NCBI RefSeq assembly: GCF_958979055.1
Contig: NC_084894.1
Coordinates: 1,555,001-1,619,000 of the forward strand
Length of the DNA stretch: 64,000 nucleotides
Source: Alnus glutinosa
Lineage: Eukaryota; Streptophyta; Magnoliopsida; Fagales; Betulaceae
Direction of reading: 5' to 3'
Shown: in pieces, positions 1 through 10,100 of the stretch
Position numbering within the stretch: the stretch's first letter is position 1
Layout: every line of letters starts with the position of its first letter
Notes under the pieces: model-generated
Told to the model about the DNA's origin: nothing
Seen by the model: the letters and a program-made list of their open reading frames with translations, nothing else
The model's database searches: none
Translations under genes and position numbers: made by a program

Positions 1-3000
1 AAGATTAGAACGAAGTTGGCAAACTCACTTTTGAAAAGATTCAACTTCAAATCAATTTTGAATTTAAGAAAAGAAAAGTCGGCAAAATCTGTTATTTTTT
101 TTAAAGAATTCAGAATAAGCACGTCTCTGTATTTTAATCATAATTTTCTGCTAAAGTATTGGATTGCAATGAAATTAATAGAGTTGGAAATCTAATACAA
201 AAAGAAACAAATATGTAAGAAGTGAAAAAAAAAAAAAAAAGTTTTGGTCCTTCGGGGTGGCCGAGCCACCCTTAGGCCAAATGGGGGTGGTTCGTCCGCC
301 CTCAAAACTGGCTTTATGGGTGGCTGAGCCACCCCTAGAATTTTTTTATTTCATTTTTTGATTTTTTTAAAGTCCTTAAATATATATATAGTAGCTACGT
401 CAGCGCTAACATGGCTATGAGAATAGGTGTCGCACAGGTATGTCGATATGTGTAGGATGACATGGCGGGACGTTAGTTTTGGATGGAAAAATGAATGGAA
501 GTATCATTTCCGTCTTTTCCCATAACACAGGTACCTCCTATGATAAAAATAAAAATTCTGAAAAAAATAAAATAAAATTTTTAAATCACAAGAGTGTTTA
601 AGGTATTTAACCCTTTATTAAATAAAATAAAATTTTCATATCTATTTCATTTTTGAAAATGAGATAATCCTATTCCCCATAACCCCATGTAAAATGCCAC
701 CACCATCATTTGAGATGCTATTAATTAATTAGCAACCAATAGTTAGTAGCTCATTGCCGATTAGGTAGTTAAGATAGGTTTATCCGTGGATTGGAGTGAA
801 TGGCCTAACTAGTAATCATGCTACTTCTTCGGAGAATTTTATTTTGAAAACTACTTCTTCAGAGAATTAATTGTGTGTGTGGGAGATAAAGGAATGATCA
901 CCATAACTAACCAGTGTACTTAGACATTTGGAAATCGTCTTGCTCTCATTATAGAGGGAATAATTTGAAATAAAAAAACCTCAGTTTTTTTTTTTTTTTT
1001 AATGTTCATAGATTCCTCTTCTTGTGGATTAATTCCTTCATTTACATTTTTATCATTTTGTTGGATTTTACAGTTATAATAGTTGTTAAGAATATACAAG
1101 ATAAAGCAGCTAAAAGTTTTGAAAATGAAACCTTCGTTTGTTTTGATATAAAATATTTTTCGTATATTTTAGTGTTTAGTGCTACCAAAAATAACAGGCA
1201 AACCAAAAATATTTTTAATTTGACTAAAAAATCTTCTTTAATTTTGAAAAATAATTTACATTTTTAAATTTTGTAGATCATTTTTTGAGTTTGAGTTTCC
1301 CCATCTCAAACTCATGGACTACCGTCGGACCACCACTGAGCCACCTCATACTATCGTTAAACCAAGTTAGGACCACCACCAAATTATTTTTTGAGTTTGA
1401 GTTTTCTACAAAATTATTTACTTGAAAACATCTTTTCAACTTAAAATATTTTACGCAAACAAAGATCTAAAAGTTGGTGCAGAAAAATATAGAGAAACTC
1501 TCTTGATAATTTTGGTTCAATGCATGGAAACAAGTCCATAACATAAGAAATTTTCCTAATCTCTGTGGGTAAATTAAAAGGACAAATTTTTTTTATAAAT
1601 CAGTTTGTAGAAAATTTCATACAACTTACATATAAGATTGACATGTGTTCCTTGACATGTAAGAAATATGTGTTTTTCACATTTTTTTTAATAGCATTAA
1701 TAAAAAAAAAAATGTGTTTCTCACATATTTAAAAAATACATATCAATTTTGTATGTGAATTATATGAAATTTCTTATAAATTTCGAATTTCTGTCCAAAT
1801 TAAAATACGTAGATAATTCTCTTGGATACCGAATTTTCGCACCTAAGATTATCCACAATTAAATCACATACCTTTTTATTGATTGATAGTGCAAAATCTT
1901 CAAAAATAATGGTAGGGCCCATCTTCACACTCTTAGCCTTAGGTTGTGGTTGAGAAGAAATTTGACCTGTTCGCTCCTTCTCGATCCGGTGAAAAGTTTT
2001 GATTTGTTTATAAGGGAGATATAACTATTGTCGAATGTGGTCGACTTGAATTATATTCATTTGGGAAATGTTAAATGTACAATTTCTTTTGTACAATTTG
2101 GCTACAATCCACATATATATATATATATATATATATAGGTCTCACCCCATTGTGAGTGAGGGTTGTGACTAAGTTGTGATGGAGTTGTACCCCAATCAAC
2201 TTCCTATTCATTTATTTATATCGATTTAAGTTTTGGGATAAATTATGATTTAGTATGGTATTAAAGTAAAAGTTTTAAATTTGAACCGTATTTCTCATTC
2301 ACCTTTATTTTTATTAAATATTTTAAACTTTTGTGACTACTAGTAATTAAACAAATGAAATATCTTTTTTCGAGTAGTGAAACGACAGGAAACAACACCA
2401 ATAGATTAGTGTCGTTCAAGCTCAAGTGTCTTTAATTAGTGTTATTTGAACAAAAAACATTGCTAATTTAAAATCTCGTCCTTATGTTTAGCACCGTTTA
2501 ACAAATGATATTATTTAAATGTCGTTAAATAAATAGGGCCGTTTTTAGACCATAAATGGCATTATTCAAGCACCGGAAAAATACCTCCTTTTTTTTTGTA
2601 CTTTTTTTGTGGTAAGTGACAATCAATTAAGTGATTAAGGCAGTGGAAGGTGGGGATAACTCGTAAAAGTTCTAAAATCTACCAAAAAAATAACAGGAAT
2701 CCAGTACTGGAAAATATAGCAAAACTCTCTTACTAAAATTTAATTCAATGGACCATAATAAAAACAAGTCCATAACATACCTTAGCAGAGGTGAGAAATG
2801 GCATCAGCAAGAGGTTAATTAAGTTCCCCTGCTCTCCTTCTGTAATCTTTATGTAATTATTTTTCTGATAGTAATCGCATCCATTCATTTTCCATAATTC
2901 ACACGGTTCAAAAACCTCGATCAAGAGAAAGTTCCTGACTCAGAAATACTTCTCTGGACATCACTACAACCTTTTTCTTGGGGTGAAAGAAGATTATGTA

Positions 3001-3003
3001 CAC
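1..3003. other. Spacer 3' of the first LRR receptor-like gene, repeat-rich
   Basis: No gene is supported here. A GC-rich block with alternating gggtggc and gccaccc words lies at about 235-345. A copy of a dispersed repeat with the edge words cgtaaaatat and aaacaaacaaag lies at about 1010-1465. An (AT)n run lies near 2103-2138. Two stretches, about 660-820 and 2380-2600, resemble segments flanking the other receptor-like genes (9610-9840 and 13130-13290). The tandem array therefore once extended to the left of the first surviving gene. The 81-codon open frame at 1022-1267 lies inside the dispersed repeat and is not a gene. Confidence 0.6.
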
Positions 3004-5310
3004 TCATAACCTTCTGTGCAATCCAGTCAAACACATTCCTAGTGTGACATAGAGCCTCTTTTTTACGTTGTCCAGGAACTGGAAATATGCAACTCTCCAA
3101 TTGTAGCTAAAAAGTAAAGGACCCAAGACTCCCCAAAAGCCCGTAAAAAAGCCAAGAACCACACTGACAGGAAACCATGGCATTCCAAGCCAATCTTCAT
3201 CATCCTGAACGTCCTCGTCAACGTTGTTGCTAACAATATTGGCACACCCATTTGGAAGTGGGGGGCCACAAAGTCCTGGGTTGCCTTCATATGCAGAGGC
3301 ACCAAAGCTCAAAAGCTGAGTGCCTAATGGTATTGGTCCATGCAAATTATTGCTTGCAATGCTAAACTGAGACAAGAAATGTAGACTAGCTAATGATGTT
3401 GGTATTTCACCAGACAAGTGATTTACAGAGAGATCCAGTCTTTCCAAGCTTGAGAGACTAGATATTTGGTCTGAAATTTCGCCTGAGAAGTTGTTATGGC
3501 CAAGACTCAGAATATGAAGCAACTGCAGATGACCAATCTCAACTGGGATGTTGCCGCTAAGACTGTTGTTTCCGACCGATATTGTTGGTGGCATGTTGGT
3601 GAGAATATTGTACTGGCTATAGATACCATTTAAGTAGAGAAAGAGAGGTAACTCTAGATTATGATGGTCTATTAGAGCTCTATCTTGTTCTAATACCAAT
3701 GCTGGCAATCCACAAAGTTCCTTTGGGAATTCACCTGAAATGAGATTATTAGACAATTCTAACAAGAAGAGTCTTGGAAGAGTCGACAACGAACTGGGAA
3801 TTGAACCTGTGATGCGATTGTGACTTAGATCCAAGACTTGTAGCTTCTTAAGCTTAGTTAGCCATATAGGAAATTGACCGGTGAGTTGGCAATGAGAAAG
3901 ACCCAAAAGTCGAAGATTTTCAAATCCATCCAAACCAATTATTCTATCATCAGCTGGCATTGCCTCTTGCCAAAAATTGTCTGCAAGGATTAATATGCTG
4001 AGATTCTTGCAACCCATCAAATTCTTGATTGCCCCTGTTATATTGGTTAGACCATTGCTACCAAGGGAAAGGAAAGATAAGAATTTCAATTGAATCACCT
4101 GAGGTAAGATTTGTCCCTTTAGTTGGTTTCGGGCAAGTCGAATTGCCCTTAGGGACTTGCATGAGTAAAGGCTTATTGGCAAGCTACCTGTGAAGCTATT
4201 TTTCCCCAAGTCAAGTATAGAAAGTTGACGAAAGCTGGAGAAATTAAAGGTGGAGATATTTCCTTCAAAGAAATTGAACCAAAGATTCAATTTTGTGAGA
4301 TTAGTGCAATTCATCAAAGATGGGGGTAGAGAACCTGTTAAGAAGTTCATATGAAGGAGTAGATGCTTTAATTTGGAGAGCTTTCCGATATTCACAGGCA
4401 GTTTGCCGCTCAATTTGTTGCCAGATAACTCAAGGTTGGTGAGTTTAGTAAGGTTCAGGATGTCATTGCTAATGGATCCTGAAAGATTATTGAAAGGCAA
4501 GGAGATTTCTTCCAACCCTATTGCACTGTATATATCATGAGAGAGCAGTCCAGAAATAGAGTTAAAACCTGCTCGAAAAACCTTTAGTTTAGAACATCTT
4601 CCTAGTCCGTTAGGAATTTGGCCACTATAATCATTGTGAGAGAAATCGAGGAGCCTGACAAATGGAGAATTGATGCAAAAAGAGGAAGGAATAGGGCCCG
4701 TGAAACTATTGTTGCTGACATTGAGCTTGATCAAGTTCCATGCTCCCTGGAGGAATGAAGATTGCATTGTCCCACTGAAGTTATTGCTTGACATGTCAAG
4801 CATTTGAATGGAGGTTGGCCAACCAGTAAAAGAGCCACTAGATGAAAACATCAATGATATATCTCCACCCAAATAGTTGTAGCTCAAATCAAGGATCTTG
4901 AGTTGATTCAAGGATGAAAAGAATCTAGTAGGAAGAGCTTCTGAAAGTGAATTGTGGGAGAGATTGAGGTGAATGAGATGTGTGAGGTTTCCAAAAAAGG
5001 GGGATATACTCCCCTTGAGGTGCCTAGAGGGTAACCAAATACGGGTGACCTTATGGTTTTGATCACAAGAAATACCTTCCCAATAGCAACAATCAATGGA
5101 AGACCAATTCAATGGTGGAGAAGATGTATTGAAGGGTAAGGAGAAGAGGGATTTTTTGTCTATTTGGTTGCATGCATGATTCACAGAGAAAATTCCAAAG
5201 AAAAACAAGGTGAAGATAAAGAGGAGATGATGAGCCATCAAATGTTTCGTGGTTCTTGTTTGATCACCCATATCAGAAGAAGAAAGAGAGAAATTAAGCA
5301 CACCTTCCAT
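3004..5310 (-). CDS. LRR receptor-like protein without kinase (RLP2/RLP3, PSY1R-like type)
   Basis: Single-exon gene for a plasma-membrane LRR receptor-like protein of 768 codons. The more likely start is Met25 (position 5238), which begins directly with a hydrophobic signal peptide (MAHHLLFIFTLFFFGIF) and gives 744 residues. Next comes an LRRNT cap with paired cysteines (CNQID and DCCYWEGISC), then about 20 plant-type LRRs (LxxLxLSxNxLSGxIP). A non-LRR island containing LFLYLNGIYSQYNILTN interrupts them near residues 555-590. An acidic juxtamembrane stretch (DEDVQDDEDW), one transmembrane helix and a tail of about 25 basic residues follow. There is no kinase. In Arabidopsis, RLP2 and RLP3 have ectodomains like the sulfated-peptide receptor PSY1R, and RLP3 is the Fusarium-resistance locus RFO2. 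Ligand and partner are unknown here; such proteins normally signal through adaptor kinases. It is a tandem paralogue of the gene at 10101-12359. Confidence 0.9.
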   Translation of the reverse strand: MEGVLNFSLSSSDMGDQTRTTKHLMAHHLLFIFTLFFFGIFSVNHACNQIDKKSLFSLPFNTSSPPLNWSSIDCCYWEGISCDQNHKVTRIWLPSRHLKGSISPFFGNLTHLIHLNLSHNSLSEALPTRFFSSLNQLKILDLSYNYLGGDISLMFSSSGSFTGWPTSIQMLDMSSNNFSGTMQSSFLQGAWNLIKLNVSNNSFTGPIPSSFCINSPFVRLLDFSHNDYSGQIPNGLGRCSKLKVFRAGFNSISGLLSHDIYSAIGLEEISLPFNNLSGSISNDILNLTKLTNLELSGNKLSGKLPVNIGKLSKLKHLLLHMNFLTGSLPPSLMNCTNLTKLNLWFNFFEGNISTFNFSSFRQLSILDLGKNSFTGSLPISLYSCKSLRAIRLARNQLKGQILPQVIQLKFLSFLSLGSNGLTNITGAIKNLMGCKNLSILILADNFWQEAMPADDRIIGLDGFENLRLLGLSHCQLTGQFPIWLTKLKKLQVLDLSHNRITGSIPSSLSTLPRLFLLELSNNLISGEFPKELCGLPALVLEQDRALIDHHNLELPLFLYLNGIYSQYNILTNMPPTISVGNNSLSGNIPVEIGHLQLLHILSLGHNNFSGEISDQISSLSSLERLDLSVNHLSGEIPTSLASLHFLSQFSIASNNLHGPIPLGTQLLSFGASAYEGNPGLCGPPLPNGCANIVSNNVDEDVQDDEDWLGMPWFPVSVVLGFFTGFWGVLGPLLFSYNWRVAYFQFLDNVKKRLYVTLGMCLTGLHRRL

Positions 5311-6351
5311 GTATAGCTCTCCGTAACTTTGCAGCTATGGTTTGGAAGCACATATATAACTTTCCCACTCGAAAGTCTTTTTATCTTTTCTTTTTTTGGA
5401 GTAAGGATCTTACACAAGCCATCAATGGTGTCTTCAGTCAATGGTAGCCAACTTATTGATGTCTTCAGTCAATAGTAGCCAACTTTTCAACATAGAGTTT
5501 TGTTTCTGCCATCGCTTGGAAAAGAAAAATGAGAAAGAAAATAAATAAATTGGATCAACTGAATTCATGTGACGATTAAAATTTTGTTTTAGTGCTTCTA
5601 ACGGTATATATATTATATTATTATCATTTAAAATATTTAAAAAACATCTCAACATTTTTAGTGTGGGATACCATTTACACTATCGATCGGTTAGATCAAT
5701 AAAATATAACATTGACCATTAATTCAACGTTCAAATCTAATAGCAATAAATTGGAAAGAAGCAACAATATTGTCTTTTTGCATTGTTTCCCCTACGCTTG
5801 GACCCGGCCTCCACCTTTGGCGACAAATTGAATTCAATATTTCCAGCTGCTTTGTCAATTATGTGATCGATGGGGTGGGCGTTGGTTCGGTAGGCGGTTA
5901 AGTCGGTTAAGTCAACTTTATCGGTAGAGTCGATAGGTGGTCGATGTCAGTTCGATTGCGGTTCGGTATGCAGTAGTCTGATAATTTGCCCACAAAACAT
6001 TCGGTAGGCGGATAAGTTGGTTAACTCGGTTAAATTGGTTAAGTCAACTTTGTTAGTAGAATCGGTAGGCGGTCAATGTCAGTTCGGTTGCGGTTCGATA
6101 AGTAGTCAGTAGGCGGTAGTCGAATAATTTGCCCACCATTTATGTTGACTATTCTTTGTCAACACTACTAGAATTTGTGTATTTCTCAATATATTTTCCA
6201 TTGAATCAGTACAAATAAATAGAAAATCTTACACCCTATTTTGGCCTATACAAGTATTAGGCCAAGTATCATTCCACAATCACAGCACAATCGTTTTTCT
6301 TCCATAACGGAAGATTATATTCTACGGCCATATACTTTCCCATTTTAGTTT
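5311..6351. other. Promoter side of receptor-like gene 1 and a possible short-TIR element
   Basis: An ATATATAA box at about 5350 is a plausible TATA element for the minus-strand receptor-like gene. The stretch to about 5870 resembles the sequence upstream of the other gene copies. From about 5875 to 6144 two imperfect repeats share the words cggtaggcgg and ggttaagtcaactttrt. The block begins ggtgggcg and ends gcccacc, so it looks like a short-TIR nonautonomous element; I found no clear target duplication. Confidence 0.45.
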
Positions 6352-6359
6352 ATTACAGC

Positions 6360-6695
6360 TAGGGCTGGCAATTTTGACACGACCCGACAACCCGACACGA
6401 ACACGACACGAAATTAGCGGGTTTGGGTATACCTTAAACGGGTTTGGGTCATAAACGGGTCTACCCGTTTATCTTGGTTTGGCGGGTCGGGTCGCGGGTC
6501 ACCCGCAGACACGATTAACTTGTTCTCTTTTTTTTTTTTCTTATTTCTTTTTTGGGTTTTTTTAAAAAAAAAAAGAAAAAAAAAAAGGGAGAATGGCATA
6601 ATGGGAAATTGTCAAATTGGGGGGAATGATTTGAAAAGTGAAAAGTTGAAAACAAAAGATTCAAAACTCAAAAGAATCAAAACAGTGAAAACACA

Positions 6696-6734
<39 letters not shown>

Positions 6735-8121
6735 TTAAATTCTTAAATTCTTAAATAATAACACAAGTTTCTTAAACTCTTAGCTTGTTAGTAAGTAGTA
6801 ACTTAATATATATATATTCATAATCACTTACTAATTTTATGTTTATTTTATCTCTTTTTATGTAGAATTTTCTAGCATTTGATGGAGTCGATCCTGATGC
6901 ACAAAATACTTAATTGAAACTTTATTTGGATGAACCCAAGTATTTGGAGAAGAACACGGCATTTGACATCCTTTTATTTTGAAAAGGAAATGAATTTCGT
7001 TATCCTGAAGTAGCTACCATGGCTCGTGATGTTTTAAGTATTCTTATTTCTACTATTGCTTCAGAATCCACTTTTAGTATTGGTGGACGTGTGATTGATC
7101 AATATTGGAGTTCACTCAAGCCTGATATTGTTGAGGCATTGGTTTGCACTAGAAATTGGTTATATGGAGAGCAATGTAATATAAGTTATTTGCATATTTA
7201 ATTTCTTCATTTACTTGTATTTTTTCATCTTATTTTAATGAAATTAATTTCTTTTATCTTTTGATATATAACAAACTTCAATGAAGGTGGATAACGAAAA
7301 AGATGATGTTTTGACATTGGATAGTAGCAGTTCCTGTGAGATCCCCTATTCTTTCTTTTGTTCTTATGTTATTGTTTGTATTTTAGCATGTGAGGCAGAA
7401 TGGTACAATCTGTTAGATCGATATTGAATTGTAGAAAGTAAATGATGTTAGTTGACATCTTAAACTTTTTTACTTCCCAATGTAATTATTCTGTTTTTTT
7501 CCTTTAATTATTGGAGTTGAATGACAAAGATGGGCATGTCAAACTAGCCTGCGTTGGACCCAATCTGATGGACAATGAGCATATGTAGGTCATTCAAGAA
7601 ATCAAGACTCAAGAGTGGACAATTATGATGCAGTTTTTTGTATTTGTAAATTTGTAATGATGATGTAGTGTTTTTTTTTTTTTTTGGTTATTTGATTAGA
7701 CAATTAAACATATTAAGTGATTTTGTGCTAGCCTACTAGGAGACTAGGAGTAGGAGTTTAGAGATGAATTGCTAAAATTATTATTATTTCATTTAAATAC
7801 CAACAAAAAACCTCCCAAAATAATAATAATAATAATAATATAATATATATATATATATATATAAAATAAATAAATAAATAACACTTTTAAGCTAAATGGG
7901 TCAAACGGGTCGTGTCGGGTCGTGTTGACCCGATTCGACCCATTATGTTAAACGGGTCTCGCGGGTCGTGTCGGGTGACCCGTGAAATTATCGTGTCGTG
8001 TCGTGTCTGGAGCCCCGACCCGTTAACATAAACGGGTCGTGTCTGGGTCTAGGCTAAACGGGTCGCGGGTCTTAACGGGTCGTAAACGGGTCGTGTCGGG
8101 TGACCCGTTTTGCCAGCCCTA
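6360..8121 (+). mobile_element. Degenerate hAT DNA transposon with TIRs and 8-bp TSD
   Basis: The ends are inverted repeats TAGGGCTGGCAA and TTGCCAGCCCTA. They are flanked by eight-base target duplications ATTACAGC (6352-6359) and ATTACAAC (8122-8129), one mismatch apart. Both subterminal regions are dense in gggtcgtgtcgggt and acccg words, a common layout in plant hAT elements. A transposase remnant sits inside. The element lies between the first receptor-like gene and the receptor-like pseudogene. The near-identical TSD suggests moderate age, but the coding part is broken, so the element is inactive. Confidence 0.9.
6866..7201 (+). pseudogene. hAT transposase C-terminal remnant (dimerisation domain)
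   Basis: The open part (from 7019) reads MARDVLSILISTIASESTFS, then a GGRVID and SSLKPDIVEAL stretch and NWLYGEQ. This is the hallmark C-terminal hAT dimerisation domain. In-frame sequence just upstream (FDILLF-stop-KGNEFRYPEV, where the family has a tryptophan, and a second stop near 6911) shows that the frame is broken at least twice. The N-terminal zinc finger and catalytic region are absent. Downstream traces to about 7330 still resemble the family's acidic tail. Confidence 0.85.
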
Positions 8122-8277
8122 ATTACAACTCACGCCAACATTCTTGAAGTCATCCCTGGTAAAGTCTTCTGATATATCCATAATCATTTTTGGACTTGAA
8201 ACGTACCCACGGCTTTTGTTGCTGTCTTATACAGTAACCTCACGTTATTGCTTTAGCCTCTCAAAATAAACGTACCA

Positions 8278-9000
8278 TAGATTCAATCTTGTGAGATAAG
8301 TGCAATTCATCAAAAATGGGGGCAGAGAACCTGGTATGGAGTTCATATGAATGCCTAGATGCTTTTAATTTTGAGACCTTTCCGATATTCACATGGAGTT
8401 TGCCACTCAATTTGTTGCCATATAACTCAAGGTTGGTGAGTTCGGTAAGGTTCACATTGTCATTGATAATGGATTCTAAAAGATTATTGAAAGGCAAGAA
8501 GATTTCTTCCAACCTTGTTGCACTGTATATATCATGAGAGAACATGCATTCTAGAGATAGAGTTAAAACTTACTCGAAAAACCTTTAGTTCAGAACATCT
8601 TTCAAATCCATTAGGAATTTAGCCACTATAATGATTATGAGCAAAATCAAAGAGCCTGACAAAAGGAGAATTTATGCAAAGAGAGGGAAGGAATATAGCC
8701 CGTACGTGAAACTATTATTGCTGCATTGAGCTTGATCAATTTCCATACTCGTTGGAGGAATGAAGATCGGATCATCCCATTGAATTGATTGCTAGACATG
8801 TCAAGTATTTGAATTGAGGCAAGCATACCATTAGATGAGCTATTAGATGAAAATAGTAATGATATATCTCCACCTAGATAATTGTAGCTCAAATCAAGGA
8901 TTTTGAGTTGATTCAAGGATGAAAAGAATCTAGTAGGGAGAGCTCCTGATGAAAGGGAATTGTGGGAGAAATTGAGGTGAGTGAGCCGTGAGTTCTCCCA
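8278..9000 (-). pseudogene. LRR receptor-like protein pseudogene fragment
   Basis: This stretch aligns along its length with about 4282-4995 of the first receptor-like gene, roughly residues 105-343 (the first dozen LRRs). Recognisable pieces are NQLKILDLSYNYLGGDISL (8647-8916) and MFSHDIYSATRLEEIFLPFN (8261-8545). The frame is shifted between the two pieces, for example by extra bases around 8545-8560. The signal peptide, LRRNT, island, transmembrane segment and tail are all missing. The 5' side is cut by an AT-rich MITE (about 8995-9235). Beyond that MITE, about 9240-9480 again resembles the promoter side of the sister genes. It is the middle member of the tandem array and cannot encode a receptor. 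Confidence 0.85.
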
Positions 9001-9141
9001 AAAAAAATCAGCTTCAAAACATTTTAACTTTTTTCACTTTTTATATCACATCAACAATTTTTCATTACTATTTTTCATCACTTTTTTTTTTTTATAGAAA
9101 TTTTTTCTACTTTATATCACATCAATCACTTTTTACTATTA

Positions 9142-9177
<36 letters not shown>

Positions 9178-9235
9178 CCTCAAATATGGAGGGAAGGAGT
9201 TGCCAAACAAGGCGAATTATCCTTGGGACACTTTT
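8995..9235. mobile_element. AT-rich MITE interrupting the receptor-like pseudogene
   Basis: The block carries the words tttttatatcacatcaa and aaatcagcttcaaaacattt, then a long A run (about 9144-9176), and ends near gccaaacaag. The same words recur near 26190-26500 (reverse), 59760-60005, 61080-61400 and 62395-62655 (reverse), defining a dispersed nonautonomous family in this window. I could not fix the exact ends. Confidence 0.55.
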
Positions 9236-10100
9236 CTAATGGCATGAAAACTTGGGGGATAAGAGTATTTTCAGCCACAGCTTTTCAATAAATCTCCACC
9301 AATAAAACTTTTATTTGACTAAGGCTCTTGCATAAAGCCATCGAAGGTACCTTCATTCGAATAGTATCATGCCAGGTTTTCAACACGGTTACGAAGTGGA
9401 AAGAAGCAACCTCCATTATTTGGACCCTCCGTCCGCCTCCGCTATCAATTCGCGACTATTAATGGAATTTAATGTGGCCGGCTGCTTTTTCAATTATATT
9501 GACTAACAAGCATTGAAAAGCATCTAAAGGACTTACTTGTGTCATTCACATGATACTTTTCAAAGGATGTTTCATTGTTGAAAGAGAGAGGCTAGACTTT
9601 TTTTTTTTTTTTTCCGTTGGTTCCCAAGTTGCTACGCTTTGGCGGCCACCACCATATGATATCTTATTAATTAGCAACCAATAGTTAGCATACCAGCCCT
9701 AATTTGGAATCTCGTCCCTATATTTAGCGTCATTTAGAAAACGATACCATTCAAACGGCGCTAAATGAATAGTATTATTGTTAGACCATAAACGATATAT
9801 ACTATTCAAGCGATGCTAATAGGTGTTTTTTTTTTTCCTGGTGGATAACTCCTAAAAGTTCTAAAATCCACAAGAAAAATAACTGGAATCCACTGGAAAA
9901 TATAGCAAAACTCTCCTTCTGTAATCTTATGTAATTATTTTTCTGATAGTACTCGCATACATTCATTTTCCATAATTCACGTACAGTTCAAAAACCTCAA
10001 GAGAAAGTTCCTGACTCAGAAATACTTCTGGACATCACTACAACCTTATTCTCATTTTTTCCTTTTTCTTTTTCTTGGGGTGAAAGAAGATTATATACAC
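9236..10100. other. Spacer between receptor-like pseudogene and second gene
   Basis: No gene. About 9240-9500 matches the promoter side of receptor-like genes, and about 9610-9840 matches segments at about 660-820 and 2380-2600. The last roughly 150 bases match the 3' flank of gene 1 almost base for base (2830-3003 against 9900-10100), so the duplication unit includes the 3' UTR. Confidence 0.6.

Noticed and set aside
1022-1267. 81-codon frame near the left edge
   Set aside because: Falls in the dispersed repeat shared with 58570-59120.
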